From the NCBI GenBank assembly GCA_964017065.1, contig OZ024783.1, forward strand, positions 1,552,134 to 1,616,133: a DNA stretch of 64,000 nt. Direction: 5' to 3'. Source of the stretch: Haliclona indistincta (Eukaryota > Porifera > Demospongiae > Haplosclerida > Chalinidae). This document shows, in pieces, positions 23,701 through 36,128 of this stretch (the first letter of the stretch is position 1; the number at the start of each line of letters is the position of its first letter). The translations under genes and the position numbers were made by a program. The notes beneath the pieces are model-generated. The model was not told the DNA's origin. It did no database searches and worked only from the letters and a program-made list of their open reading frames with translations.

Positions 23701-25022
23701 AGTAGAATTATATACATTCCTTATGTATACTACTCCTGTACTATAATAGCTACTGATATTTGCTTCCACTTGCAATTTTATTGACTTAATTTGACAGGAT
23801 CTGTATCAATTCACTGACTACAGGTCTCTGTGGAACATGCGTAACTACATTCACTGTATGTTGTGTGGTAGCATGTTCACTGCTCAGCTTACGTATATTG
23901 TGGGGATAAACAGAAGTGAGAATGAGGTAAAGAGAGTCCTTCGAATTCTATATTGTCCATCCACTCTACTGCACCACACAGGCTGTCTGTATAGCCATTG
24001 CTGTGTTGCAGCACTATCTGATACTAGTGATGTGCATGTGGATGCTAATGGAGGGTGTGGTCTTGTACGTCAAGCTATTTAAAGTTTTCATTACTCATCA
24101 CAAACGCTACATCGCTTTCTTCACCATTGCAAGCTATGGTAGGTGAAGTGTTACATTAGCTAAAATTACCTTTTGCTTTGTATAATAGGTATACCACTGT
24201 TATACATGATTCTAGTGGTACCTCTTGGATTCTTAGTCAACACTGAAAACATAGTTGGAAGCCATTATGGACGTCGGGATGCAAATGGGAGAGTATTTCG
24301 GTAAGAGATCCACAAAGCTTGAAGTGTAATCTACAGCATATCACAGGTGCTGGTTGAGATATGATACTAACTATATTTGGGCACTCATCGCTCCCGCTTT
24401 TCTTATCATTCTCGTGAGTATATTATTCTACATCAGTGATACTTATATTGCTCAAAAATATAGGTCAACATTGGGTTCGTGATTATGACTTTTGCTATCA
24501 TGTGTCGTCATCTGAAGAAAATAGAAAAAAGAAACACAACAAAGTGACATAATTTATTATATTGCTGTTTAATAATTTGTATTCTTGTGCAGGCACTTGT
24601 TGAAAGTAACCATATCACTGATAATAATAACTGGTCTTTCGTGGACTAGTAATTTAATTTTTGGTCATATACTTGAAATTCGTGTCATGTCACTGATTGC
24701 GAACGTTTTCGTTTCTTGTCAAGGAATCTTTATATTCATCTTGCTGGTTCCTCTCTCAGAACAAGTTAGTGTATTCAACTACTGGAGCTGTTAGTATAAT
24801 TTATTATTATTATTTTGTATTTAAAATAGGTAAGAGATGCTTACATCAACTGGTGGAGAAAAAAACGGCCACATTTACATTTGAACAATTCATCTGTCAA
24901 GAGATTCTTTTTTCCATTTCCATCAAAAAGCCTCAGTGAGCTAAGAGAATAGACATTATTATAATAATTATCTGACTTTTATTCTTGCAGCTAGTTCCTC
25001 TACTAAAGAGTCCAATGTGTGA
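20750..25022 (+). CDS. Receptor C: adhesion-type GPCR, second subtype
   Basis: Signal peptide exon 20750-20844 (MMRLVFLSCS...). The Cys-rich ectodomain keeps DHCHCLTVDSATGV, but its N-terminal third and the exon near 21672 differ from A and B. A GAIN-like region from about 22056 includes an exon at about 22259-22294 that seems to use a GC donor (AAG followed by GCAAGT). The GPS (about 23230-23355) reads CSCNHLSHFGVFI, so cleavage would be before Ser. Helices run from about 23570 to 24765: TM3 CMWMLMEGVVLY, TM6 ITGLSW, TM7 CQGIFIFILLVPLSEQ. The tail ends KESNV, which fits a class I PDZ-binding motif (S-x-V). Frames are consistent by eye. D is its closest relative. Confidence 0.8.
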
Positions 25023-25207
25023 TCGAAGATAGTAATCTCCATTAACTTTGCACTGTACTGGCAATGTCTTATTTTAATCCTACCTATGTTACATTCTTAT
25101 GTTCAGTCAGTGTTATTGCTTTCAAAAAAATTGTGGTACTACTTGCTATGTGTAGCATCTTTCGGTTAACACTGAAATAAAATATTTTGTCGACTAGAGA
25201 GACTCTA

Positions 25208-25640
25208 TATTGTATATGCTCATTGCTATGTATTTTCAGTCGAATATCGTGTTTAATAGCTTGATCATAGCAAAAAACGCTAGCAACAAAACTTGACGTT
25301 TCGGCCACATGGGCCTTCTTCAGAATACTCAAAACACGTAGCACGTAGCACTCAAAACACGAAGCTATTTGGATTAAGAATACACCTCAAACATGCAATT
25401 TAGATTGTGGTCTGGTACTTAGTGACGCTTGGACAAAACACACCTAGTAGTTATTTTTCAATTCTTTATCTTAAAAATTTTTTCCTTCTTCTCAAATTTT
25501 CTTTCTTTCTTAAATTTTTTCTTTTCTTATCTACACTGTACACGTGTTTTGAGTATTCTGAAGAAGGCCCATGTGGCCGGAACGTCAAGTTTTGTTGCTA
25601 GCGTTTTTTGCTATGATCAAGCTATTAAACACGATATTCG
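25208..25640. mobile_element. Inverted-repeat insertion with hammerhead-like motif
   Basis: Two ~97-bp inverted arms (25241-25337 and 25543-25641) around a pyrimidine-rich centre. The arms carry CTGAAGA, a GGCC hairpin and GAAACGTC (GGAACGTC in the right arm). A ~16-bp direct repeat GACTAGAGAGACTCTA flanks it (about 25192-25207 and 25640-25655), longer than usual for cut-and-paste elements. Confidence 0.6.
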
Positions 25641-25784
25641 ACTAGAGAGACTCTAGTAAGTCACAAGTGAATCTGATAGCCTTTTGTTGATAACAGTGAA
25701 TTGCTGTCAAGAGCATGCAGCTATAGGACATTTTGAGTGTCGTCAAACAGCTTTCAGCGATAACGGATACTGCTGCTCCTGTCA

Positions 25785-26135
25785 ATGGACTAGCATATTC
25801 TGCAACTTCACCGCCTCCTCTCTCCCACCATCACAAGCTCCACTCACTATCACTAAATCACATGCAGCCATCATCCACACTCAAACCATTACCACTCACC
25901 GGTGATCATAAGTTATTAACAGTAACATTGTCTATTAATAGTAACATGACATCATATATTTTCACAGGATCTGTTATTACCATATCCATCTCCGTCCTTC
26001 TACTGGTTGTCATAGTGATACTTATAGCCGCTACCGTGGTGATCGTAGTAGTCGTGATTCTTCGCCACTTCCGTAGCCAGCGCCAGTTCCCATTCCAATA
26101 AATGGACAGGATGATGAAGAGGGCTATGAATAAAT
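25785..26135 (+). pseudogene. S5: relic of S stalk and transmembrane exons
   Basis: Positions about 25795-25902 match the 3' part of S2 exon 5, followed by the short intron and a TM exon from about 25969. The helix is open, but the tail stops early (RQFPFQ then TAA) before the usual DDEEGYE, which survives untranslated. Exons 1-4 are absent. Confidence 0.7.
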
Positions 26136-26289
26136 TTGATGTTGTCTCATGCATTATTCAACTTTTTAAACAAGTTGTGATACATTAGATTATTATTGTG
26201 TTGAAGTGAAGAGCTCAGTGCAAAGCCCCACTATAGTTTTATCACTATGGCAGTATCATCATCTGCTTGAAGTAAAGCACAATTGTAAT

Positions 26290-26480
26290 TGGTGCACAAT
26301 TGGTGGTTCTAGTGCTCGTGGGAAAAGTCGTGGTGGAGGCACAGCTGCCTCGGTGGCTGTGCCTCGGAGGAGTGCTTGGATAGCTGGAACTGCTAGCGGC
26401 AACCAAGCTGTTTCTACCCATGAGGAAGACGGAGCCTCCTCAAGGTCACCGCATAGACCTGCTCATAGTCGGTCTCCCAG
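26290..26480. other. GC-richer block of unknown origin fused to receptor D
   Basis: An open stretch rich in Gly, Arg, Ser and Ala codons (ARGKSRGGGTAAS and so on) with no match to the other cassettes. It joins directly, without a splice site I can see, to the GAIN exon of D at about 26490. Possibly the end of an inserted element. Confidence 0.35.
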
Positions 26481-26494
26481 CTGTCAGTGCTTCC

Positions 26495-28879
26495 CGGTAG
26501 TGGGCGTGTCACTGGTATACAAGTTGACAACAACTACATTACATTGCCTGGAGAAATATTTGAAAAAAACATAAATGAATCAGGTATTCTGCTCATTTTG
26601 AATACTGAAAAATGTACCATTTTTGTTTATAGCATTTGTTGCATCTTATTATTTTGAGAACATCTCTACTCTACTGCCTGAGGGAGCTCAACAGTAAGCT
26701 CAGCAAGTCCTAGTGAAAATATGATTTTTTTACAAACTCTAGGCCTGTTTCTCCAGTGATATCTGCCACTCTGGACTGCAATAGATGCAAAATCAGTGAT
26801 CTATCGGAGAATGTGACTATTTTCTTTGATTTAAATCAATGTCCTGGTACAACTGATGTTGCTAAATGTGTGTTCGTTGATGTAGAGTGAGTTTAAAGAC
26901 AAGCCTCACATGCATGAGAGCTGGTTTTCAATCATGCAGGAGAGAAGTTGGTGCTGACTTTTGGAATGAAAGTGGTTGCAGTACAATACACTTTGAGAAT
27001 TGTTCTGTGATGTGCTCGTGTAACCATCTCACACACTTTGGTGTTCTTATTCCTGGACCAGATACAGTACATGTTTATAATAAAAATAATTATAAATACA
27101 CATCAGCCCTGTGTCCACGATAGGTCTTGAGGACCATTATAATAATGACGAAAATGGCGTAATAATTATGAATTTTTTTTCGCTTTGTGCGCACCTTTCT
27201 TTTCTCATTTATGGACATGCGTCTGATTTTATGAATTCAGTTCCTCATTATTCACACTGTCTCCATGCAGTCTCCTCAAACAGATATTCAATCAATTGTT
27301 TTGAGTGTTCTTTTGCCCATTTCGCTGGTGTTTCTGTTGGCTACTATTATCACATACGTATTACAGAGGTCAGTAAAACCTAAATTTCACTGCAAAAACA
27401 CATGCTTTAACGGGTCTTTTGTTACTAGAGATTTGTAGTTACGTAGTAAAATAAATCAGCCATGTAGCATTTATATTTTTGTGCTTTTACACGGAATGCA
27501 TGAGCAAGCTATTAATGTGCATTCTTGAGTGATCATAATTTTCTCACTCACTAGAATTATGTACAATCCTTAGATTTAAGTATGCTACTCTTGTACTATA
27601 GCTACTGACATTTGCTTTGCATGCTTGCACTTGACGGCATCTGTATCAATTCACTGACTACAGGTCTCTGTGGAACATGCGTAACTACATTCACTGTATG
27701 CTGTGTGGTAGTATGTTCAGTGCTCAGCTTGTGTTTATTGTCGGGATAGATCGAACTGAGAATGAGGTAAAGAGAGTCCTTCTATTGTCCATCCACTCTA
27801 ATGCACCATACAGGCTGTCTGTTTAGCCATTGCTGTGTTGATACACTATCTGATACTAGTGATGTGCATGTGGATGCTAATGGAGGGTGTGGTCTTGTAC
27901 ATCATACTAGTTAAAGTTTTCATAGCAGATCAAAAGCGCTACATTGCTTTCTTCACCATAGCAAGCTATGGTAAGTGATGCTCATGGTTTTGTGCTCTGC
28001 AATATCATTCTATTATGGTGACTGTATGCATGTATAGGTATACCACTGTTATACATGATTCTAGTGGTACCTCTTGGGTTCTTAGTCAACACTGAAAACA
28101 TAATTGGAGGCCATTACGGATCTCAGGATGAAAATGGGACACTATTTCGGTATGAGATCCATAAAGCTTGAAGTGTAATATTCAGTGTATCACAGGTGTT
28201 GGTTGAGATATGATACTCGCTATATTTGGGCACTCATCGCTCCCGCTTTTCTTATCATTCTCGTGAGTGTATTCTACATCAGTGATACTTGTATTGCACA
28301 AAATATAGGTCAATATAGGGTTCGCGATAATGACTTTTGCTATCATGTGTCGTCATCTGAAGAAAATAGAAAAAAGAAACACAGCAAGGTAATACTGTGT
28401 ACATGTATTGCTGTGTGATAAGTTACATTGCTGTGTGATATTTGTATTCTCGTTCAGGCACTTGTTGAAAGTAACCATATCACTGATAATTATAACAGGC
28501 ATATCGTGGATTAGTAATTTAATTTTTAGTCATCTAACTAATACTCCTGTCATGTCATTCATCGTGAACGTTTTCGTTTCTTGTCAAGGAATCATTATTT
28601 TCATCTTGTTGGTTCCTCTCTCAGAACAAGTTAGTGTTTTCAACTACTGGAGCAGTTAGTACAATTATTTTTTGTTTGTGAAATAGGTAAGAGATGCTTA
28701 CATCAACTGGTGGAGAAAAAAACGGCCACATTTACATTTGAACAAGTCGTCTGTCAAGAGATTCTTTTTTCCATTTCCATCAAAATGCCCCAGTGAGCAA
28801 AGAGAATACACAATCATTATTATAATGTCTCACTGTTATTCTTGCAGCTAGTTCCTCTACTGAAGAGTCTAATGTGTGA
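26495..28879 (+). CDS. Receptor D: adhesion-type GPCR lacking its 5' half
   Basis: Closest to C. The first recognisable piece is the GAIN exon at about 26492-26583; signal peptide, Cys-rich ectodomain and early GAIN exons are missing. The later part looks intact: GPS (about 26940-27065) CSCNHLTHFGVLIPGPD, TM1 exon from about 27271, TM2 from 27664, TM3 MCMWMLMEGVVLY, TM6 ITGISW, TM7 CQGIIIFILLVPLSEQ, and a tail ending EESNV with the same S-x-V PDZ-like end as C. It could be a truncated pseudogene, or a receptor expressed from a new upstream exon. No stop was found in the 7TM exons. Confidence 0.55.
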
Positions 28880-29734
28880 TTGAAGATAGCAATCTCCATT
28901 AACTTTGCACTGTACTGGCAATGTCTTATTTTAAATCCTACCTATATAATATTTTCTCCACCAGAGAGACTATAGTTAGTAGTAAGTTAATTTTGGTAGC
29001 CTTTTGTTGATAACAGTGATTGCTGTCAAGAGCATGCAGCTATAGGACATTTTGAGTGTCGTCAAACAGGTTTCTTTCATAGATTTTCTTTTGTTCTTCA
29101 TTGTAAGTTGTCAAAACAGTCTATTTATGTACGTAAGTACTTTTATTTTACAACAATCTTTTATTCTTTCTTATTTTAAATGGCGACTGATTTTGATTAC
29201 ACAATATTGTTACTAGGTGAATTCAATTGAATGCATGTCAGGTGTCAGTCAACAGCAACTATCTGATCAGAATTGTTATACTCAGCCACAAAGTCACTGA
29301 TGTAGGGATCTATGGTCTGTTAGCAAGTCAATCGTGTTACCATAGTTCCTTGTTAGTTTACATTGTGGAGTTTTCCACATCCCTACATCCTCTTGATTTC
29401 ATTAGAAAATCTTTTTGACGATACTGTGTCTTTTTTTGTGTTTTCAGTGACTTTAAAATTAATTTTTTGGTGCAGTTTGAATTTGGCAACATCATTGTTC
29501 CACCATTGCTTTGGTTTGCTGTTGTTGATGATTGCTTTTTAACTTCTAGCTCATAATTATTATTCATAAATAATGAAACTAGCTTATGCATTTATACATG
29601 ATGCTGGAATGCACGGCATACGAGCCCCGCCCACTCTGGTTTAGAAAATTCTGTACGGCTGTGATCCTATCTGGCAAGCAGCAGAACGGTCACTTTCAAC
29701 TGGGTTTCAGCAATAACTGATACTGCTGCTTGTA
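28880..29734. other. Intergenic stretch with half a foldback element
   Basis: Positions about 29240-29420 match one arm of the element seen whole at 43230-43575 and 61978-62226 (CACTGATGTAGGGATCTATGG). About 29430-29700 matches 43590-43860, so a larger element of this type was inserted or duplicated here. No coding signal. Confidence 0.6.
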
Positions 29735-29985
29735 ACTTCACCACCTCCTCTCTCCCACCATCACAAGCTCCACTCACTATCACTAAATCACAGCCATCAT
29801 CCACACCCAAACCATTACCACTCACAGGTGAGTTATTATCAGTAACATTGTCTATTAATAGTAACATGACATCATATATTTCCACAGGATCGTCTAGTCC
29901 TGTTATCATCATATCCATCTCCGTCCTTCTACTGGTTGTCATAGCGATACTTAAAGCGACTACCGATTATTATTCAACTTTGTAA
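29735..29985 (+). pseudogene. S6: relic of S stalk and transmembrane exons
   Basis: The stalk end, the 60-nt intron and the start of the TM exon are present. The helix breaks off after AILKATT and runs into 3' flank sequence and a stop. Confidence 0.7.
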
Positions 29986-30044
29986 TCCAGTTGTGATACA
30001 TTAGTTGTTAATAATTATGAGGAGATCAGTGCAACTTGCCTCAG

Positions 30045-30860
30045 AGAAGGGTTCTTCGACATGGCTCACAGCTAGGCCATTAATAGAACACGGATTTTCT
30101 TTGCACAAATTAAAGGAGCTTTCCGTGACGCCTTGGCACTAAGATATGATTGGACACCTGATCATCTACCATCTAAGTGTGAATGTGGAGCCCCATTTTC
30201 AATTGAACATGCCCTATCCTGTGCTAAAGGAGGTTTCCCGTCAATCAGACATAACGAGATTCGTGATCTGACGGCTACTCTCCTGACAGAGGTGTGCAAT
30301 GATGTCTGTGTAGAGCCGGGTCTCCAACCCATAACAGATGAAGAACTGAGTGGAGCCACTGCTAATTCACAGGCAGGTGCACGACTGGATATTGCTGCAA
30401 ACGGCTTCTGGGGTGGGACCTTTGAGAGAACCTATTTCGATGATAGGATTTTTAATCCACATGCTCCCTCAAATAGGCACCCTCTGGCGCTGCCTTTTAT
30501 GTGTATTATTTTTATTGTACTTTTCCAATAGGCACCCTGACCCACAATCCGTCTACAGAAGACATGAGCGAGTAAAAAGCGTGCATATGAACAGAGGATT
30601 CGTGAGGTGGAACATGCTGGTTCTCTCAGTCACTGGTGGTTTAGCCAGGGAGGCCACTACGTTCTACAAGAGATTAGCTTCCTTACTAGCCGCCAAATGG
30701 GATGAGCCTTATAACACTGTCTTGTGCTGGTTGCGTTGTCACATTTCCTTCTCTCTTCTACACTCCTCAATACATGCCATCAGAATCCCCAAAGTGATTG
30801 ACTCGTCACATCAGAATGTCAAATATCTTGAACTAATTTTGTCTTCCAAACTTTGCCTTT
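30045..30860 (+). pseudogene. Retroelement C-terminal fragment
   Basis: Segments such as STWLTARPLIEHGF, CECGAPFSIEHALSC, RHNEIRDLTA, ARLDIAANGFWGG and VLSVTGGLAREATTFYKRL resemble the C-terminal part of reverse-transcriptase polyproteins common in sponge and cnidarian genomes; this is family knowledge, not a search result. The reading frame shifts near 30115 and again around 30480-30530, where GGCACCCT is repeated, so it is dead. No RT core is present. Confidence 0.6.
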
Positions 30861-31053
30861 TATTTTTTTGCCTTGTATTACTATATATTATTACCCACCC
30901 CTATGGGGCTCTGAAAAAAAAATTATAATTGTTTTGAAGTGAAGAGGTACATTTTATAATAACGATTGTGTGCTATCACTATGGCAGTATTGTCTGTTTG
31001 GACTATCACAAGTAAAGCATAGTTGTAAAACCATACGTAAAACTAACGAAGCA

Positions 31054-31108
31054 TTTGATCATTCAAGGAAAACAAATACTACAACGTCCGGTTGTTTGCG
31101 GTGTTGTA
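31054..31108 (+). promoter_or_regulatory. Conserved block upstream of receptor E
   Basis: TTGATCATTCAAGGAAAAC, then ACAACGTCCGGTTG and TTTGCGGTGTTG, about 85-140 bp before the start codon. Confidence 0.45.
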
Positions 31109-31192
31109 GCTGATGTCGTGTACAGTACATGTAGGAAATGAGTAAAATTTCCTCACGCGCAATCGCGCATCTGCCGGCTCCCGAGATGCAAC

Positions 31193-34100
31193 ATGGTGGG
31201 CTTCGTCTTTCTCTCTTGCTCCTTGGTCATCTTCTGGCTCTGCTTCGAGGGCTGGATAATGTTGTTTGCAGATGCTCAAGACTCGTCGTGAGTATAGTAT
31301 TATCGTGTGTAAACCGAAGCGATAGATAGCTTGTTATGATCAAGGATTACAATACAGCTCAATGCTTCTTTCTAGCATACTATCTGAGCAAAAAGATTCC
31401 ATTCATTGCAGGTTGACTGATGGTTGCTCTGTCTGTTCTATAGATTTAGTTTGAATTTTGTCTTTGATGACGGAGAATGCACTGGGTCCCAGCCTACTGT
31501 CGCAGTGAGCACACGTTTTGGACGACGTATGTCAATTAATGGAGAGTACATGTATACACGATGGATTCCACTCTCTGGTACAGCCTATGTGTAGGTTGTG
31601 ATTATCTATAATTTGTACTATTATAATAGGCAACTGCAGCGGAGCTCAAAACTTGAAAATTTCTTTGTCTACGATATTTATTGGAAAGATTCTCGACACA
31701 GTAGCTAACCCACACTATCAGTTCAGGATTGATCTATCTCCTAGTGCTGATCACTGCCATTGTTTAACTGTTGACAGTGCTACTGGTGTTATTGGTAACA
31801 TTATATTCAATCATTGGAGAGATGGAAGTTTCTGGTGTGGTAGCAACATCACTCAGCTTTGTGCCTCCAGTAGAGACAATAAAACATTCTACTCGGCACT
31901 TATGCGACAGAATGGATCACTTTTAAGTTGGTGTGATATGAGGTCCTCAGAAGGAAGACTTGATATTTCCAAAGTTCAGATTCAAGCAGTGGTTGGAGTC
32001 TGTAAAAGTATGTAATTTAGTAAACAAACACCTGTTGTGGTCTGTCTAGTGATTGCATTATTGTGTCACAATGCTGGTGGGGCTGTCCTGTTGCATGTAG
32101 TCCATTAGTTAATGAAAGTATATGTCTACACATTTTTAAAACTATAGCATCGTCAAGCATTGTCAAGTGTGCAGCTGATGGTGACTGGGGGGAAACTACA
32201 AGATGCAGTATTAGCAGACTACCTACTGACAGCATGAGTTGCAGCTCACTTCCAATTGCAAATGGTAGTTGCTTGCTTTGTTTTGATCAATACATCGTGC
32301 ATGCAGTTAGCTTGATGACAAGGAAACGCAATTGGAACAGTCATGTAAAATTTGTATGACATCATTTTTGGTTTCGATTTACACTAATGTGTTGCCAACA
32401 TGTTCTAAAGAACCTTTTATGCAATCCAATAGTCACCATATCGAGAGTGTGTCGCTGCAATGGAGAGTGGGGACCAGTTCGCTGTCGTCCATCACTACAA
32501 CTAGCAGAGGAACTGGTATGGAGACAATAAAATTGAGTATGATTTCAATACATTTTAATTTGCATGCATGTAGCTTGAATCATCTCTATCTGAAGATAGT
32601 CTCGTGATTCTAAGTCAGCTACAAAACACTACTAACTTCACTCAGCGATTGGATTTTCTCAAGAGAGCTGTGGAGCAGCAACGCAACACAACACAAAGAA
32701 TAACAGATAAATTTCTACAGGTATAACCAGAAATCCTTAAGGCATCATTATTATAATGGCGATAATACAATAAGGTGCAATTTTGTTGTGCAAATTAAGC
32801 GATAAAGTTGTCTACAAGACTGCAATAATATCACACTCAGTATTTTATCATAATTATTATGATTATGAGGCACATTCACGTCATGTGCAAGTGTCGTTAT
32901 ATAATTGAAATTGTGTAGTGTATTATTACCATTTTGATATCTTCTGTAGATGCTGATAAAAATTGTCAGAAACAGAATCGGAAACAAGCTTTTGAAGGTG
33001 AAACTTTCTTCTCTTTTGGTACTGCCCTATGAGATTATTTTTTAGCCGAATGCTTCCAATTCCGTCAAAATCTTGTCACTACTGAATAAAGCAGCTCTTA
33101 ATCTCAGAGGGAACAAAACTGTTAACTCATTGACAGGAAAATTAATACGTATGTGTATAAATTAGCTTGTACTATCATGTATTAAATATCTCTCTGCATC
33201 ATAGGGGCAAAAAGACGGGAAGTCTTTCGAGGTAGTGGGCGTGTCACTGGTATACAAGTTGACAACAACTATATTACATTGCCTGGAGAAATATTTGATA
33301 ATATAAATGAATCAGGTATCCTACTCATTTCGAACACTGAAAAAATGTACCATTTTGTTTAAAGCATTTGTTGCATCTTATTATTTTGAGAACATCTCTG
33401 ATCTACTGCCTGAGGGAGCTCAAGAGTAAGCTCAGCTAGTCCTAGTGAAAAAATGATTTTTTTACAAACTCTAGGCCTGTTTCTCCAGTAATATCTTCCA
33501 CTCTGGACTGCGATAGATGCAAAACCAGTGATTTATCGGAGAATGTGACTATTTTCTTTGATTTAAATCAATCTCCTAGTCCAAATAATGTTTCTAGATG
33601 TGTGTTCGCCGATATAGAGTGAGTCTATAGACAACCCTTACATGTATGAGAGCTGCTTGTTTCTGATCATACAGGAGAGGAGTTGGTGATGACTTTTGGA
33701 ACGATAGTGGTTGCAGTACAATGGATTTTAAGAATGGTTCTGTGTTGTGCTCTTGCAACCATCTCACACACTTTGGTGTTCTCTTTGGCGCTGGAGGCGA
33801 GCCAGTTAGTGAATTTGAGAATCATAATTTTATTATGCCTCGGTGGGCGGAGCCACGAGGCATACAGTAGTCGTGTTGTGTGTGTGTGTGTCACTCTGTC
33901 CGTTGCCGGCATAGCGCATCGCACGCTAAAAACTAAGCGCTGATATCAGCAACACAGGTAGAAATCGCTATTTGCTCGGAACTGTATTGATAAATTGTTG
34001 GTTCTAAAGCTCCGTTCGTGAGTTATGGCGTGAGATGCTTACCTCAATGGCTGTTCCCGGCTATCTGGACTCTTCTAAAGACAAAACAGTTTACAGCTGA

Positions 34101-36128
34101 CTGCCTTACAGCTAGTGAGTTCGTTTGTACTACAAAACAGCTTGGTAGGTCCAGCGAAATTCTCTCGAAGGCCTACAGCTCGAGCTTGAGCTCGCCGGCT
34201 TGAGCTACAGTAGTTGCTGATGATCAGAGTTCTCCGTAGACAAAACTATCCACAGTTGACTGCCTAGAAGCTGATAAGTCACAGGATAGCAGCGTATTTC
34301 TAAAGAAATTGTGTAAGCAAGGCTTTTAGCAAGCTATGGACGCTATCTCGCTCGTGTATGTTTATAGACACGCCCAGTTGAATTAGTGGTCAGCACTGAT
34401 TGGCTTCTGATTGCATAACTATTATACTGCATTGTGATTGCTGTACAGAAATGTATAACAGCTGCAGTTTGTTGCAGTGTACATGTATGTGACATGGTTA
34501 TTCCACCGAGGCATCTGCACCTTTGGTGCTTCATTATTGATCATTAATTTGGTTTCAGGACGCTTACGATGAAGGACTGACAATTTTTGTGGAAGTCCTC
34601 GTGTCCATTTCACTGGTGTTTTTGTTGGCTACCATTCTCACATTTGTACTCCACAAGTCAGTGACGGATTGCTAATAATATATACCATTAAATGTTCTTG
34701 ATCATGAACCCTGCCTTGCTAAAAAGCAAAATCCTGCAGAATTTTGTGCCGAAAAATTGAGTATTTTTGATTTTATTTCCATTTGCAAATTTTTCATGCT
34801 TACAACATGCATACAGAAATTGTTATAAGTATTTCTATCTATACAGATCTCTGTGGAACATGTGTAACTACATTCACTGTATGTTGTGTGGTAGCATGTT
34901 CAGTGCCCTGCTGCTCTTTATAGTTGGAATAGACAGAACTGGGGATGAGGTAATGATGGCGAACGCTGCATGTTCTCATGTTGGTATATACCCTCCTGCA
35001 TGCAGGCTCTCTGTTCAGCCATTGCTGTGGTGCTTCACTACTTGTTCATGGTGATGTTCATGTGGATGCTAATGGAGGGTGTGGTCTTATACGTAAAGCT
35101 AGTCGTAGTTTTCATCACACATCACAAACGCTACATTGTTTTCTTCACCATTGCAAGTTTTGGTAAGTAAATAAAAAATCAAATACTTCTGATGGTACTT
35201 ATGTACACTTGTGTAGGTATACCATTGTTATACATGGGTCTAGTGGTACCTCTTGGATTCTTAGTCAACACTGATAGTGGTACTGAATATCACTATGGCT
35301 ACTACAATGATTCTAACATGCCAATTCGAGCGTAAGATGCTTTGATTTATAATTCATAATTCAACATGATGATATCACAGATGTTGGTTGAGGAATGACT
35401 TCATTTGGGCCTTCATTGCTCCTGTCATCCTTGTCATACTGGTAACCAAGCTATTGCATATAGTATTGTTGTGTTAAAGATGATGAACAATGCATAGTAG
35501 TACAAACGAGCTCTAGTAACTAATGGTTGGTTTAAATTTCTATAATGTAGGTTAATATGGGGTTCCTAATAATGGCTCTTGTTATAATGTATCGACATAT
35601 GAAGAAACAAGAAAAGAAGTCAAAAGGCGACACAGCTAAGTAAGTGGACCTTATAGTGGACAATTATTTTGGCACTATAATATACGTCTTATATATTTTT
35701 GATCTATAATTTATGATTCCTGTTTTCTCACACATGCAGGCACTGGTTGAAAGTGATCATATCTCTGGTGATAGTTATGGGGATAGGGTGGATTGGTAAA
35801 ATAGTCTTATATGATAATAACAATCGTGTGATCGCTTACATCATGACTGGTTTCATAGCTTCTCAAGGCGTGTTCATATTCATCTTGCTAGTTCCTCTAT
35901 CCAAACAGGTGTGCCGTGCACTGTAACTACTACCTCTCATAAAATCTGTTCTATCTTTATCAGGTACGAGATGCTTACATCAACTGGTGGAGAAAAGCTT
36001 GGACACGATTGTCTACCAGCAGCGATCATCTTTCAGCTAAAACCTCTTCAGTAAGCTGCCATTTTTCTTTGATAATTATCGGCACATCTCATTATTAGCC
36101 TATGAACTCAAAAGAGAATGGAGTGTGA
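31193..36128 (+). CDS. Receptor E: adhesion-type GPCR
   Basis: Signal peptide exon from 31193 (MVGFVFLSCS...), Cys-rich ectodomain exons to about 32514, GAIN-like exons from about 32574. The GPS exon (about 33676-33807) reads CSCNHLTHFGVLF. TM1 starts at about 34560 after an intron that holds a ~700-bp element (33829-34536). TM2 and TM3 (FMWMLMEGVVLY) are at about 34857-35164. TM6-TM7 is one exon (about 35740-35908). The last codons read MNSKENGV. The ectodomain is more diverged (QRNTTQRI in GAIN). Frames are consistent by eye. It lacks the MITE found in the TM1-TM2 intron of B, F and G. Confidence 0.8.
33829..34536. mobile_element. GCCTCGGTGG-type element inside receptor E intron
   Basis: Starts TATGCCTCGGTGGGCGGAGC and ends CCACCGAGGCATCTGCACC (inverted ends GCCTCGGTGG/CCACCGAGGC), with the same internal text as the array at 46121-49036. 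No complete ORF. Confidence 0.75.
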
